Shown piece after piece: positions 44,201 through 55,116 of a stretch of 64,000 nucleotides of DNA. How positions within the stretch are numbered: position 1 is the first letter of the stretch; each line of letters opens with the position of its first letter. The stretch comes from Closterium sp. NIES-65. Its lineage: Eukaryota; Streptophyta; Zygnematophyceae; Desmidiales; Closteriaceae. The notes under the pieces are model-generated. The model was not told the origin of the DNA. It was given only the letters and a program-made list of their open reading frames with translations, and searched no databases. Both the position numbers and the translations under genes were made by a program. The stretch covers positions 62,001-126,000 of the forward strand of contig CANXME010002570.1 of NCBI GenBank assembly GCA_948144175.1. The letters run 5' to 3'.

Positions 44201-47200
44201 GCCGCTCTTCCTTGCGCCAGGTCCTCCCCCGGTAGACCCCCTCCCCCCTCAGGGTCCTGCCCCGTCAGGTGTGTCCCAAGTAGACGCAGTCGAGCCTGTC
44301 GAGGTAGCTGTTGACTCTGGTGCTGCTAGAGGTGCTGAGCCTGCGGGTGCCGGGTCTGGAGGTGCTGAGCTTGGGGGTGCGGAGCCTGGGGGTGCTGAGC
44401 CTGGGGATGCTGAGTCTAGGGGTGCTGAGCCTGGGGGTGCTGAGTCTGGGGGTGCTGAGCCTGGGGGCGCTGAGCCTGGGGGTGCGGAGCCTGGGGGTGC
44501 TGGGTCTGCTCGTGTGGCCTCTCGCAGTGCTTCATCGAGGCGGGAGCTACTCTCTCCACAGGAGCTGCGCGAGTGGTTTGCCCGGCGTTGGAGCGGTGCT
44601 GCTGGAGCTGGAGGTACTACTGTTGCTGCTGGTCCCGGAGGTGCTCGTACTGGCGGTAATGGAGTTGCAGGGACTGGGGGTGCTGCTGGGGTTGCCGGAG
44701 TTAGTCCTCATGAAGGTACTGTTGGAGCTGCTGGCGGTACTGGAGCTGCCGGTCCTGCTGGAGTTGGTGCTGCTGGAGCTGGAGCTGCTGGGGGTGTTGG
44801 CGCTGGTGGTTCTGCTGGCGCTGGTGCGTGTCAGGGTGCTGGAGTTGGCGCTGTTGGAGCTGGAGGTGTTGCTGGCGCTGGTGCTGCCGCTGGGGGTACT
44901 GGTGCTGTCCTTGCTGGTTCTGGAGGCGCTACGCGGCCGAAGCCGTACTTCGTTCCGCTCCTTGAGCAGGTTCTTGGTCTCCCGCCCTCTTGTGGTCCTG
45001 CTCCTCCCTTAGAGTGTCCACAGCCTGTCCAGTCGCGGTCAGAGTTACAGCCCGCCTCCCCCCTACCTGCTCCTTCTCCCTACACTGGTCCTACTGGAGG
45101 TCTTGCTGAGCGTCGTGAGCCTGTGTCTCGTCCTGCGTCGCCTGTTCGTACTGCTCGCACTAGTAGTCGTGCTCCGCGTCCGCGTCCTCCTGCGGTCCCA
45201 GGCACACACCAGATGGAACTGCGTCCTTCCACTGCTCCTCTGCGTGTCACGTTGCCGTCTCCTCCAGATTCCTCTCTTCCTCTCCTTGCTGACCCGGAGT
45301 CTGACTCTCTTTGTGCTGCCAGTCCTACTGTCACGCGTCTCCTGGCTACTGTTGTCACTGACACTTCCTTTGAGTCCACTGCTGCGTTGGCCCTAGTTGC
45401 TGAGCTTGTCGACTTTGGTGCTCGCTGTCGTCCAGACTATGCTACTAGTCTTGTTCCTGAGTCTGAGTCTGTCTGTCCTCCGTCCGTCGAGGGTGAGTGT
45501 GCTCTTAGCACGGACGTCCTTGAGGACAGTCAGGAGGCGTTCTAGTGTTTTGCTGCTGCTTTGCCTCATCTCGTGTCCACGCTGATTGCCCCTGAGGGAG
45601 ACCCGGATGCACCAGACATCCTGACTCCTCGATCGTACGCTGAGGCGATCGAGGGTCCCTACTCCTCTCAGTGGTAGTCAGCCATGGACGCAGAGATGGC
45701 TTCCTGGAAGTCCACAGGCACCTACGTCGACGAGGTTCCCCCACCTGGGGCGAACATCGTCAGTGGCATGTAGATTTTCAGGGTGAAGCGGCCGCCGGGT
45801 TCTCCGCCTGTCTTCAAGGTGCGTTACGTGGCTCGAGGCTTCAGTCAGCGGCAGGGAGTTGACTACTTTCAGACCTTCTCTCCCACCCCGAAGATGACCA
45901 CTCTTCGGGTGCTGCTGCACATAGCCGCTCAGCGCGACTACAAGCTTCACTCTCTTGACTTCAGCACAGCTTTCCTGCAGGGCAGCCTTCACGAGGAGAT
46001 CTGGCTGCGCCGCCCTCCTGGCTTCACTGGGTCGTTTCCTCCTGGTACCCAGTGGAGCCTCTGGCGGCCAGTCTACGATCTCCGCCAGGCGCTCGGCGAG
46101 TGGCACGACACATTGAGGACTACACTTGCGGCTCTTCGGTTTGCTCCTTCTACAGCCGACCCGTCGCTGTTTCTGCACACCGACACCTCTTTGCCGCCGT
46201 TCTACATCCTCGTGTACGTCGACGACTTGGTCTTTGCCACTGCTGACACTGCTGGACTCGCCCACGTGAAGTCCGAGCTGCAGAAGAGACACACGTGCAC
46301 AGACCTGGGTGAACTGCGTAGCTACCTTGGCTTGCAGATCACCCGGGACAGAGCACAGCACACCATTACCCTGACTCAGTCACACATGGTACAGCAGATC
46401 CTTTAGCGCTACGACTTCACGTACTCCTCGCCTCAGGCCATTCCTCTATCTACTCGCCACTCGCTCTCAGCTCTGCCTTCGGATGAGTCCGTAGAGCCGA
46501 GTGGCCCGTACCCAGAGCTTGTTGGCTGCCTCATGTACCTGATGACCTGCACACGACCTGACCTTGCATACCCTCTTAGCATCTTGGCACGCTATGTTGC
46601 TCCTTGGAGACACCGACCAGAGCACATGGCTGCAGCGAAGAGGGTGTTGCGCAACTTGTGCAGTACGTCGGGCATGGGGCTAGTGCTTTGAGGGCGACGT
46701 CGAGTAGTCCTCATAGGTCACGCAGACGCTTCTTGGGCTGACGATCAGGCTACGCAGCGGTCGTCACATGGTTACACCTTCAGCCTTGGTTCCGGCTCTG
46801 TTTCGTGGCGGTCTACCCGCTCGTCTTCTGTTCTCGGCTCTTGCTGTGAGGCTGAGATCTACGCGGGGGCCATGGCTACACAGGAGCTACGCTGGCTCAC
46901 CTACCTGCTGACTGACCTAGGAGAGCCGCCTCGTTCTCCTCCAGTTCTGTACGTAGACAACAAGGCCATGCTGGCCTTGTGTCGGGAGCACAGACTGGAG
47001 CACAGAACGAAGCACATTGCTCTTCGCTACTTCCTTGCTCGTGAGCTGCAGCAGCGTGGTCAGCTGCGCCTTGCTTACGTGGCCTCTGAGGCCAACACTG
47101 CTGATATCTTTACCAAGGCACTTCCGTCTGGTGATCATCAGTGCTTCTGTACGATGCTAGGTCTTGTGCCTACTTGGCCTCACTTGCTCACTTCTTGACC

Positions 47201-47395
47201 TTGCTTGTACTGTGATCTTTCTATACCTGCACTTGCCTGTTTACCTTTATATATGATCTTGCATGTGAAATGGCCTTTTGGCCTTGCTCTTGTGCTCGGA
47301 TTGTGTGGTGACGTTGTGATCCACCCTGAGCTTGCTTTGCTTTGCTTGACTGGTCTTGTGACCTCTTGTTCTCCCCCACTTTGCCTATGGGGGTG

Positions 47396-47482
47396 TGTCA
47401 AACTCATATGCTATAGTCTGTGTAGGCTGTAGTGGGGTGGACAATATAGGGTACAACACTTTTAGGTTTTCCTACTTGTACC
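47396..47482 (+). repeat. first part of 3' LTR of the 40787-53490 Copia
   Basis: 87 bp starting TGTCAAACTCATATGC. With 53453-53490 (38 bp) it makes 125 bp, the same length as the 5' LTR, once the inserted element and one copy of GTACC are set aside. Confidence 0.92.
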
Positions 47483-47616
47483 TGTCAGAACATTATAGCT
47501 TACTTGTTTGTGTAGGCTATAGTGGGGTATCCCATAGGGGGTACAACCCAGTTAGGGTTTCCTATTTGTACTCACTTCGTTCATAGTCATTCCATTCTCT
47601 CGTTCACTTCTTGTCA
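47483..47616 (+). repeat. short Copia LTR (5' LTR, 134 bp)
   Basis: TGTCAGAACATT...TTCACTTCTTGTCA, identical to 53314-53447. Confidence 0.96.
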
Positions 47617-47634
47617 TGGAATCAGAGCAGGTTC
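47617..47634 (+). other. primer-binding site of the youngest Copia
   Basis: TGGAATCAGAGCAGGTTC follows the LTR. It resembles the initiator-Met site TGGTATCAGAGC with one change. Confidence 0.8.
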
Positions 47635-47689
47635 CCCTGTGGGAACTGTGCTTCGGGCCCACCACCTAGAACTTTTTTTTCTGCCCTGG

Positions 47690-48600
47690 CGCCCGCCCTA
47701 GCGCCCGCCCTAGCGCCCGCCCTAGCGCCCGCCCTAGCGCCCGCCCTTTCGAGCCGCCCGTTAGCGCCGCCCGTGCGGCCGCCCGTTAGCGCCGCCTGTG
47801 CGGCTGCCCGTTCGCGCCGCCCTTTGCGCAGCCAGTAGCGCCGCCCGTGCGGCCGCCCGTTAGCGCCGCCCGTGCGGCCGCCCGTAGCGCCGCCCGTGAG
47901 CCGCCGCCCGTAGCGCCGCCCGTGAGCCGCCGCCCGTCGCGCCACCCTTTAGCGCCGCCCGTGCGCCGCCGCCCGTCAGCGCCGCCCGTGACGCCGCCGC
48001 CCGTGAGCGCCGCCCGTGACGCAGCCGCCCGTGAACCGCCGCCCGTGACGCCGCCGCCCGTAACGCCGCCGCCCGTCACGTCGCCCCCCCCCCCCCCCCC
48101 CCCCCCCCCATGACGCTGCCGCCCGTCCCGCCGCCCGCCCGTGAGCCGGCGCTGCCCGCGAACCGCCCACCCGTGGGCCTTCAGCCCGCCCGTGAGCTGC
48201 CGACGCCGCCCGTGAGCAGCCGACGCCGCCAACGCCGCCCGTGAGCCGCCGACGCCGCCGACGCCACCCGTGAGCCGCCGACGCCGCCGACGCCGCCCGT
48301 GAGCCGCCGACGCCGCTGCCGCTGCCGTCGCCCGTGAGCCGCCGACGCCGCCGCCGCCGCCCGTGAGCCGCCCTGGCCGCCCGCCCAGCCGCCCGTGAGC
48401 TCCCCGCGCGCCGTCTCAGCCGCCCGTGAGCCGCCACCGAGCCGCCCCAGCCGCCCGTGCCGCCGCCCGAGCCGCCTGAGCCGCCCGAGCCGCCCGGGCC
48501 GCCCGCGCCGCCCTAGCCGCCCGAGCCGCCCAAGCCGCCCGCGCCGCCCGAGCCGCCCGAGCCGCCCGAGCCGCCCGAGCTGCCCGAGCCGCCAGAGGAG
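47690..48600. repeat. long GC-rich minisatellite leader
   Basis: Successive arrays: GCGCCCGCCCTA units (47690-47760), GCCGCCCGTGCGGCC units, GCCGCCGCCCGTGA units (to about 48420), then GAGCCGCCC units (to about 48600), with a C run near 48080-48110. No protein is believed to be encoded. Confidence 0.88.
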
Positions 48601-51600
48601 CTGCACTCCTGCTCCTGTCGGGCTACTGCTGCTCCTGGGCTGTGTACCTGCGCCGCTGACCTACCCGACTCTTCCTGCCTGGTGAGACTGTCAGCTGCTG
48701 TCATGGCCACCCCCAATGTCCTAGCTTTTGACGCTGAGGGTAGAGCCATTGACTTTGCAGTCTGGATTGAGGACCTGCAGCTGTACTTACTGTGTGATGC
48801 GGTCGATGAGGTCTCTCTCTTTGACTTTGTCTCTGGCGCTGTCCCTGCCCCTCCTCCTGATGCTGATTCCGCCGTTCGCTCCAAGTGGGCGACGCGCGAT
48901 GCTGCTGCACGTCTTGCTGTGCGTCGCCACCTCCCTTCCTCCGAGCGTGCCCACTTTAGTCAGTGCAAGACCGCTCAGGCCTTGTACGACGCTGTAGTTG
49001 CACGCTACTCCTCCCCTTCCTCCGCTACGCTGAGCCGCCTCATGCTACCTTTTCTCTTCCCTGACCTCGCTGCCTTTCCCACTGTCGCTGACCTCATTAC
49101 CCACCTCCGCGCTAGTGACGCTCGCTACCGCGCTGCCCTTCCTGCCGAGTTCCGCGCCGCCAACCCTCCTCCCATGTACATCACTCTCTACTTTCTTGTC
49201 ACCCGTCTCCCTGAGTCCCTTCGTGTCGTTAGGGACCAGTTTCTCTCTGTCTGTCCCACCACCCTCACTGTCGACCTCCTTGAGGAGTCCCTGCTAGCGG
49301 CTGAGAAGAGCATAGTCGTTGTAGGGGCATCTCGGGGTGACCCTCGCACCCCCATCTTTGAGGGGTGTTCTCCTTCCCCCCTGCTGCCCTCTGTCGCCTC
49401 TGCCGCTGCGGCCGACCTCGCTGGTTTTGAGTCGGTCGGTGCGGCGTCTGCCCCCAGCGGTAGACGCCGCTCTGGCAAGGGCAAGGGGGGCAAGGGAGCG
49501 GGTGGAGCTAGAGGAGGCAGTGGCGGAGGAGGTGGGGGTGGCGGGGGGAGTGGGGGTGGTGGTGGAGGTGGTGGCGGGAGTGGAGGTACTGGTGGAGGCG
49601 GTGGAGGCGGAGGTGGCGGCGGAGGCGGTAGCGGAGGAGGCGGGGGCGAGGGTACCAGTGGGGGCGGTGGCGGTGGAGACGGGGGCGGTGGTGGAGGCGG
49701 GAGTGGCGGTGGCGGCGGGGGTCGGAGTGTCTCGTCCCAGCGCGGCAGCTCTGGGGGTGGTCAGCGCCAGTAGCAGCAGCAGCAGCGCTCTCGCACCGTC
49801 CCCGCCCCTCAGCAGCTCCGTGAGTGGTACTTGCAGCGTCAGCGTGGTGGTGCGTTTGGTCCCTGCCCCTACGTTCTTCGCACCGGCGACCGTGCGGGGG
49901 AGAGGTGTGGAGGCACCCACACAGCCCGCCGCTGCTTTGGCCGCCTGACCGACGCCTGGCGTCAGCAGTTTCCGGAGGCCGCTGAGATCCCCCGCTGGAA
50001 GGAGCTGTCTAGGGCTGGTGTAGCCATTTATGATCTTGACTTTGATGCTATTCTCTCTGCTATGTATGTTGTGACTGGTAGTGATGAGGATGACTGTTAC
50101 CGGTGTTTCCCGCCCGACCCGGGCATTGGTACTGCTGCGTCAGGTACTAGTGAGGCTGCTGCTCTAGGTGCCACTGCGTCTGTGCTCTCAGGTACTGGTG
50201 AGTCTGCCCTCTCAGGTACTGTGTCGGCCTCGGCCTCTCACACCTTCACACTTGACTCTGGAGCGTCTCGCTCCTTCTTTCGGGACCGCACTACTCTCAC
50301 GCCGCTGAGTCGGCCGGTTGCGGTGTCCCTGGCTGACCCCTCTGGGGGGCCTGTCCTGTCTCGCTTCTCCACGGTACTTCCGTGTCCGGCGGCCCCCTCT
50401 GGCACCCTGTCTGGTCTCTACCTCCCCTCGTTCTCGACGAACCTGGTGAGTGGTGCTAACTTACAGGATGCGGGTGTCCACCAGTTCACTCCTGCCCGTC
50501 AGCGGGTGACCCACTGCACGGAGGCTAGCACGGGACGCCACCTGGCTACGTTTACACGTCGGCCAGGGTCGAGCCTGTACACACTGACCACTGCTTCTCC
50601 TCCAGGTACTGAGTCTGGTAGGGTCCCTTCGTCTGGTCAGGTGTTTGTCGCAGCGTCCTGGAGCTGGTGCTGGTGCTGCTGAGGGTGTTGGCGCTGAGCC
50701 TGCTGCTGGCGGTCCGACTGACAGTGCTCCTGGTGCTGCTGCTGGAGGTTCTGGAGCTTCTGGTGGTGCTGCTGGAGGTGCTACTGGAGTGGGTGCTCCT
50801 GCCGAGGGTGCTGGTGCTGTTCCTGCTGTTTCTGGCGTCGCCGCGCGGCCCCGACCGAACTTCGTTCCGCTCCTGCAGCAGGTTCTTGGTCTTCCACTTT
50901 CTCCTCCTCTCTTAGAGGGTCCGCACCCTGTCCGGTCACAGCCACAGCTACAGCCTGCCTCCCCTTTGCCTGCTCCTTCTCCCTACGCTGGTCCGACTGG
51001 AGGTCTTACTGAGCGTCGTGAGCCTGCGTCTCGTCCTGCGTCGCCTGTTCGTACTGAGCGCGCTAGTGGTCGCGGGTCGCGTCAGCGTCCTCCTCCTGTC
51101 CCTGGCACGCACCGGATGTCACTGCGTCCGTCCACTGCTCCTCTGCGTGCCCCTTTGCCTTCTCCTCCTGCTTCCTCTCTTCCTGCACTTGCCGACCCGG
51201 AGTCGGACTCTCTTCGTGCTGCCAGTCCTACTGTCACGCGTCTTCTTGCTACTGCTGTCACTGACCCTTCCTTCGAGTCGTCTGCTGCGTCTGCCCTTGT
51301 CACTGAGCTTGTCGACTTTGCTGCGCGCTGTCGTCTAGACTACGCTGCCAGTCTTGTCGCTGAGTCTGAGTCTGCCTGTCCTCCGTCCGTCGGGGGTGAG
51401 TGTGCCCTCGGCACGGACGTCCTTGAGGACAGGCAGGAGGAGTTCCAGTGTCTGGCCGCCGCTTCATCCCATCTCGCGTCTGTACTGCTAGCCCCTGAGG
51501 GAGACCCGGATGCACCAGACATCCCGACTCCGCGCTCTTACGCGGAGGCGATAGAGGGTCCCTACTCCTCTCAGTGGCAGGCAGCTATGGATGCAGAGAT

Positions 51601-53298
51601 GGCTTCCTGGAAGTCCACAGGCACCTACGTCGACGCTGTCCCCCCTCCTGGGGCGAACATCGTCAGTGGCATGTGGATCTTCAGGGTGAAGCGGCCGCCG
51701 GGTTCTCCGCCTGTCTTCAAGGCGCGTTACGTGGCTCGTGGCTTCAGTCAGCGGCAGGGGGGTGACTACTTTCAGACCTTCTCCCCCACCCCGAAGATGA
51801 CCACTCTTCGGGTTCTGCTGCACGTTGCTGCTCACCGTGACTACGAGCTGCACTCTCTCGACTTCAGCACAGCTTTCTTGCAGGGCAGTCTGCACGAGGA
51901 GATCTGGCTGCGCCGCCCACCTGGCTTCATTGGGTCTTTCCCTCCTGGTACCCAGTGGAGTCTCCGGCGTCCAGTCTACGGTCTCCGCCAGGCGCCACGT
52001 GAGTGGCACGACACACTGAGGACTACGCTCGCGGCACTTGGGTTTGCTCCGTCTACTGCCGACCCGTCGCTGTTTCTGCGCACCGACACCTCTCTGCCGC
52101 CGTTCTACATCCTCGTGTACGTCGACGACTTGGTCTTTGCCACAGCTGACACTGCTCGACTCGCCTACGTGAAGTCCGAGCTGCAGAAGAGACATACGTG
52201 CACTGACCTGGGTGAACTGCGTAGCTACCTTGGCTTGCAGATCACCCGGGACAGAGCGCGCCGCACCATTACCCTGACTCAGTCACACATGGTGCAGCAG
52301 GTCCTTCAGCGCTTCGGCTTCACGTACTCCTCGCCTCAGACCACTCCTCTGTCTACTCGCCACTCGCTCTCAGCTCTGCCTTCGGATGAGTCCGTAGAGT
52401 CGAGTGGCCCGTTTGCAGAGCTTGTTGGCTGCCTCATGTACCTGATGACCTGCACACGTCCTGACCTTGCATACCCTCTTAGCATTCTCGCACGCTATGT
52501 TGCTCCTGGGAGACACCGACCAGAGCACATGGCTGCAGCGAAGAGGGTGTTGCGTTACTTGTGCAGTACGTCGGGCATGGGGCTAGTGCTTGGAGGGCGC
52601 AGTCCAGTGGTCCTCACTGGGCACGCAGACGCTTCCTGGGCTGACGACCAGGCTACGCAGCGGTCGTCACCGGGTTACACCTTCAGCCTTGGTTCCGGCT
52701 CTGTTTCGTGGCGGGCTACTCGCTCGTCTTCTGTTCTCGGCTCCAGTTGTGAGGCTGAGATCTACGCTGGGGCTATGGCTGCACAGGAGTTACGCTGGCT
52801 CACCTACCTGCTGACCGACCTTGGAGAGCAGCCTCGTTCTCCTCCAGTCCTGTACGTAGACAACAAGGCCATGCTGGCCTTGTGTCGAGAGCAGCGACCG
52901 GAGCACAGAACGAAGCACATTGCCCTTTGCTACTTTCTTGCTCGTGAGCTGCAGCAGCGTGGACAGTTGCGACTTGCGTACGTGGCCTCTGAGGCCAACA
53001 CTGCTGATGTCTTCACTAAGGCACTTGCGCCTTGTGATCATCAGCGTTGTTGCACGCAGCTGGGTCTTGTGCCTGTCTTGCCTCACTTGCTCACTTCTTG
53101 ACCTTGCTTGTACCTTCACCTATATATACTCTTGCTCTTGCTTGCTTGACTCTTGTATATCTCTATATATGATCTTGCATGTGAACTGGCCTTCTGGCCT
53201 TTGAACTTGTGCTCGGAATGCGTGGTGACTTTGTGATCCACCCTGAGCTTTGCTTTGCTTTGCTTGACTGGTCTTGTGACCCCTTGTTCTCCCCCACT

Positions 53299-53313
53299 TT
53301 GCCTATGGGGGTG
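53299..53313 (+). other. polypurine tract before 3' LTR of youngest Copia
   Basis: TTGCCTATGGGGGTG directly before TGTCAGAAC. Confidence 0.78.
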
Positions 53314-53447
53314 TGTCAGAACATTATAGCTTACTTGTTTGTGTAGGCTATAGTGGGGTATCCCATAGGGGGTACAACCCAGTTAGGGTTTCCTATTTGT
53401 ACTCACTTCGTTCATAGTCATTCCATTCTCTCGTTCACTTCTTGTCA
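53314..53447 (+). repeat. short Copia LTR (3' LTR, 134 bp)
   Basis: Identical over its whole length to 47483-47616. Confidence 0.96.
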
Positions 53448-53452
53448 GTACC

Positions 53453-53490
53453 CACCTGCTTGCTAGTTCATTCATTCCTCATTCTTCACA
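53453..53490 (+). repeat. second part of 3' LTR of the 40787-53490 Copia
   Basis: 38 bp ending CATTCTTCACA, followed by the target copy CGGCG and then sequence of the older minus-strand Copia. Confidence 0.9.
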
Positions 53491-53955
53491 CGGCGATGCA
53501 ACCGGTCGGCGCCGCAGGCGACGCACCAAGTCTCCCCTTATTGCCGGCGGCAGATGAGGATCTGTTATGAGGAAGGTCGACAACGGGCGGCGAGGGGGAG
53601 GGCGACGAAGTTGCCGACGGGGGCATAATAGGAGGAGGGAGTGGGACTTTCTCGACGTCCTCGTCATCATGCTCATCAACGTCCGCAAGCAGGGATCTCC
53701 GAGGAGGAATTTGGCACCGTGGGAGATGGCGTCCTCGTCGACGCCGGGCCGTACTCTGCCTTCCACAACTCCACCGTCAGGGTCTCGTAGACGATCGCTT
53801 CGACCGTCGTGACAATTTTGTTGTCCGCCAGGTCGAGCACCTCCCAGCCCTTTCTCTCCAGCGACACGCCGAGGTGAAGACCCCAACGAGCTTTCGGCGC
53901 CAGCTTCCCACCGCGCTGTTGAACGCATTTAGAGGGTAATGTTCCATTTTTCACC

Positions 53956-54968
53956 CCAAAACTCGAGAGTCGTTATTTTCATATTCATGCGAACCATACG
54001 CAAGGAAGAAATATACCTTACAAACCAACTGGTGGTCTATATGAAGGCATCACCCTTCATGTAGTTGTGGTTAGACAAAACAGAATGGAATCTCCAACAA
54101 ATATTAGTCTTTTGAGGCATTGAATGTAAAGAGGATGTCATTAGATCTGGACCCTAGCGTGATTTTAGTGTGTTTAGAGTTTCCAGCTCTGGTTCATCCG
54201 CAGTCCCTCTCTCAGTCATAGTAGTCGTTCGAGGTCGGCGTGGGAGCAGCAATTTATGAGAGGGCATGGAATATAGCTGAGTCACATTGGAGCAGAACCG
54301 TTGGGCAACCAGGCGCAATATCTTGCAGCCCGCTCCGAGTTCTATGGTGGACGCTGTTCATGGACGCAAATTGTAGGCACTGCTTCACACATTCACTTGT
54401 GCGGAGCGTTTTCCCATTGTCGAATGAGTATCGTATTGTAGAGAAACCCTACTTGTGCACCTGAGAAAGCACGACGTCGTCATTCCAATGCTGACACGCG
54501 GCGCTGCCAGCACGCGTGAAGACATTATGACATGCCACGCCACCTCCGGAGCAGGTAGTATTGTTGTACAGGCAACCTGCCTAGTACTGGTCTGTTCGCG
54601 GGGAGACCTTGCGCCCAAAGGACCTTTGCGCGCGCAAACTCTCGAACTCTTGGACATGCTCCTCTGCACCATCTTAGCAGCTCACCTCGCGAGCCCCACA
54701 TTAGCCTCACACCCTTCCATGTCGGCGGCTTCACCAGTCTAGAAGCGAGAGAAGAGAGAGAGAGAGATACTACTACCTTTTCTCACGCATTTCATTCCAC
54801 ACTAGCTCCTTGATTTCCTGCCCACCGTTGTACTGGCTTTAGTAGTTTCCAATATTACCTCAACTTTTCCCACCGCTCCTGGTGTTGCTTTACAACCCCT
54901 AGGTCAAACGCGTAGGCCTAGGCACTACGCAGCGCGATCCACTGGCCTCATCCCTGTGGAGCGGCAGC
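53956..54968 (+). promoter_or_regulatory. upstream region of the LRR gene
   Basis: No convincing coding sequence. The first 250 bp are AT-rich. A GA-rich run (AGAGAGAGAGAGAGATAC) at about 54750-54770 and pyrimidine-rich sequence (54775-54900) precede the ATG at 54969, which is common in plant promoters and 5' untranslated regions. The transcription start cannot be placed. Confidence 0.35.
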
Positions 54969-55116
54969 ATGCGGCGCTCCAGCCTCGCCTGCCCCACCTG
55001 GGCTCCAGCGGCGGCGGGAGAACGGATTCTTCGCGCACTGGCTCTCGCATGGTGCCTCGCCACCCTTGCCACTTCGCCCACCAACGTCAACGCCGTGGTG
55101 TTGCAGGCCTCGCAAT
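54969..55116 (+). CDS. LRR gene exon 1: signal peptide
   Basis: 148 bp from ATG. MRRSSLACPTW, a basic stretch, then a hydrophobic core ILRALALAWCLATLATSP and the start of the mature chain NAVVLQASQ. The donor is T|GTGAGAGG. The phase (one base left over) joins exactly to exon 2 to make a serine codon. No in-frame upstream ATG is favoured. Confidence 0.8.

Larger units (their letters stand above)
47483..53447 (+). mobile_element. youngest Copia element (short-LTR family), identical LTRs
   Basis: 5,965 bp on the plus strand with two identical 134-bp LTRs and target duplication GTACC (47478-47482 and 53448-53452); it sits inside the 3' LTR of another Copia. Parts: primer site; long GC-rich leader (about 47690-48600); gag from 48703 (MATPNVLAFDAEGRAIDFA) with a large Gly-rich tract about 49500-49730; zinc knuckle C-x13-C-x3-H-x4-C about 49860-49935; protease LDSGASRSFFRD near 50255; reverse transcriptase about 51580-52400 with YVDDLVFATAD near 52110; RNase H about 52600-53050; 3' untranslated region and purine tract. 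It looks broken with about two breaks, yet the LTRs show no divergence, so insertion is very recent. Confidence 0.94.
40787..53490 (+). mobile_element. Copia element (short-LTR family) containing a younger Copia
   Basis: Plus strand, flanked by target duplication CGGCG (40782-40786 and 53491-53495). About 6.7 kb without its insert. Parts: 125-bp 5' LTR (40787-40911); primer site; GC-rich leader; gag from 41276 (MATPSVLTFDAEGRAGDFE) with a Gly-rich tract about 42060-42275; zinc knuckle about 42415-42490; protease LDSGASRSFFRD near 42810; integrase about 43200-43860; PGGAEPGG linker about 44310-44515 and a Gly/Ala stretch to about 44940; reverse transcriptase about 45680-46410; RNase H about 46720-47150; 3' LTR split by the element at 47483-53447. 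The two LTRs differ at about 6 of 125 sites (about 5 percent). Broken, roughly eight breaks. Confidence 0.92.
39230..53955 (-). mobile_element. old Tnt1-like Copia, split by two later insertions
   Basis: Three minus-strand pieces are in the expected order: 53955-53491 (end of integrase and linker; LAPKARWGLHLGVSLERKGW then VLDLADNKIVTT), 40786-40384 (linker and reverse transcriptase to VLVYVDDLLVASGS near 40500), and 40013-39230 (rest of reverse transcriptase and RNase H; VGSLQFAATTTRPYIAF, DGYLFIFGGAAISW, SSTKSEYVAATEAGKE). Between them lie the short-LTR Copia at 40787-53490 and a Gypsy solo LTR at 40014-40383. The 5' part was not found. It is the oldest layer here and broken, with several breaks besides the insertions. 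Confidence 0.85.

Noticed and set aside
47690-48600. regularly spaced GC-rich repeats that might suggest a CRISPR-like array
   Set aside because: Units vary in length, have no unique spacers, and the setting is a eukaryotic retrotransposon leader.
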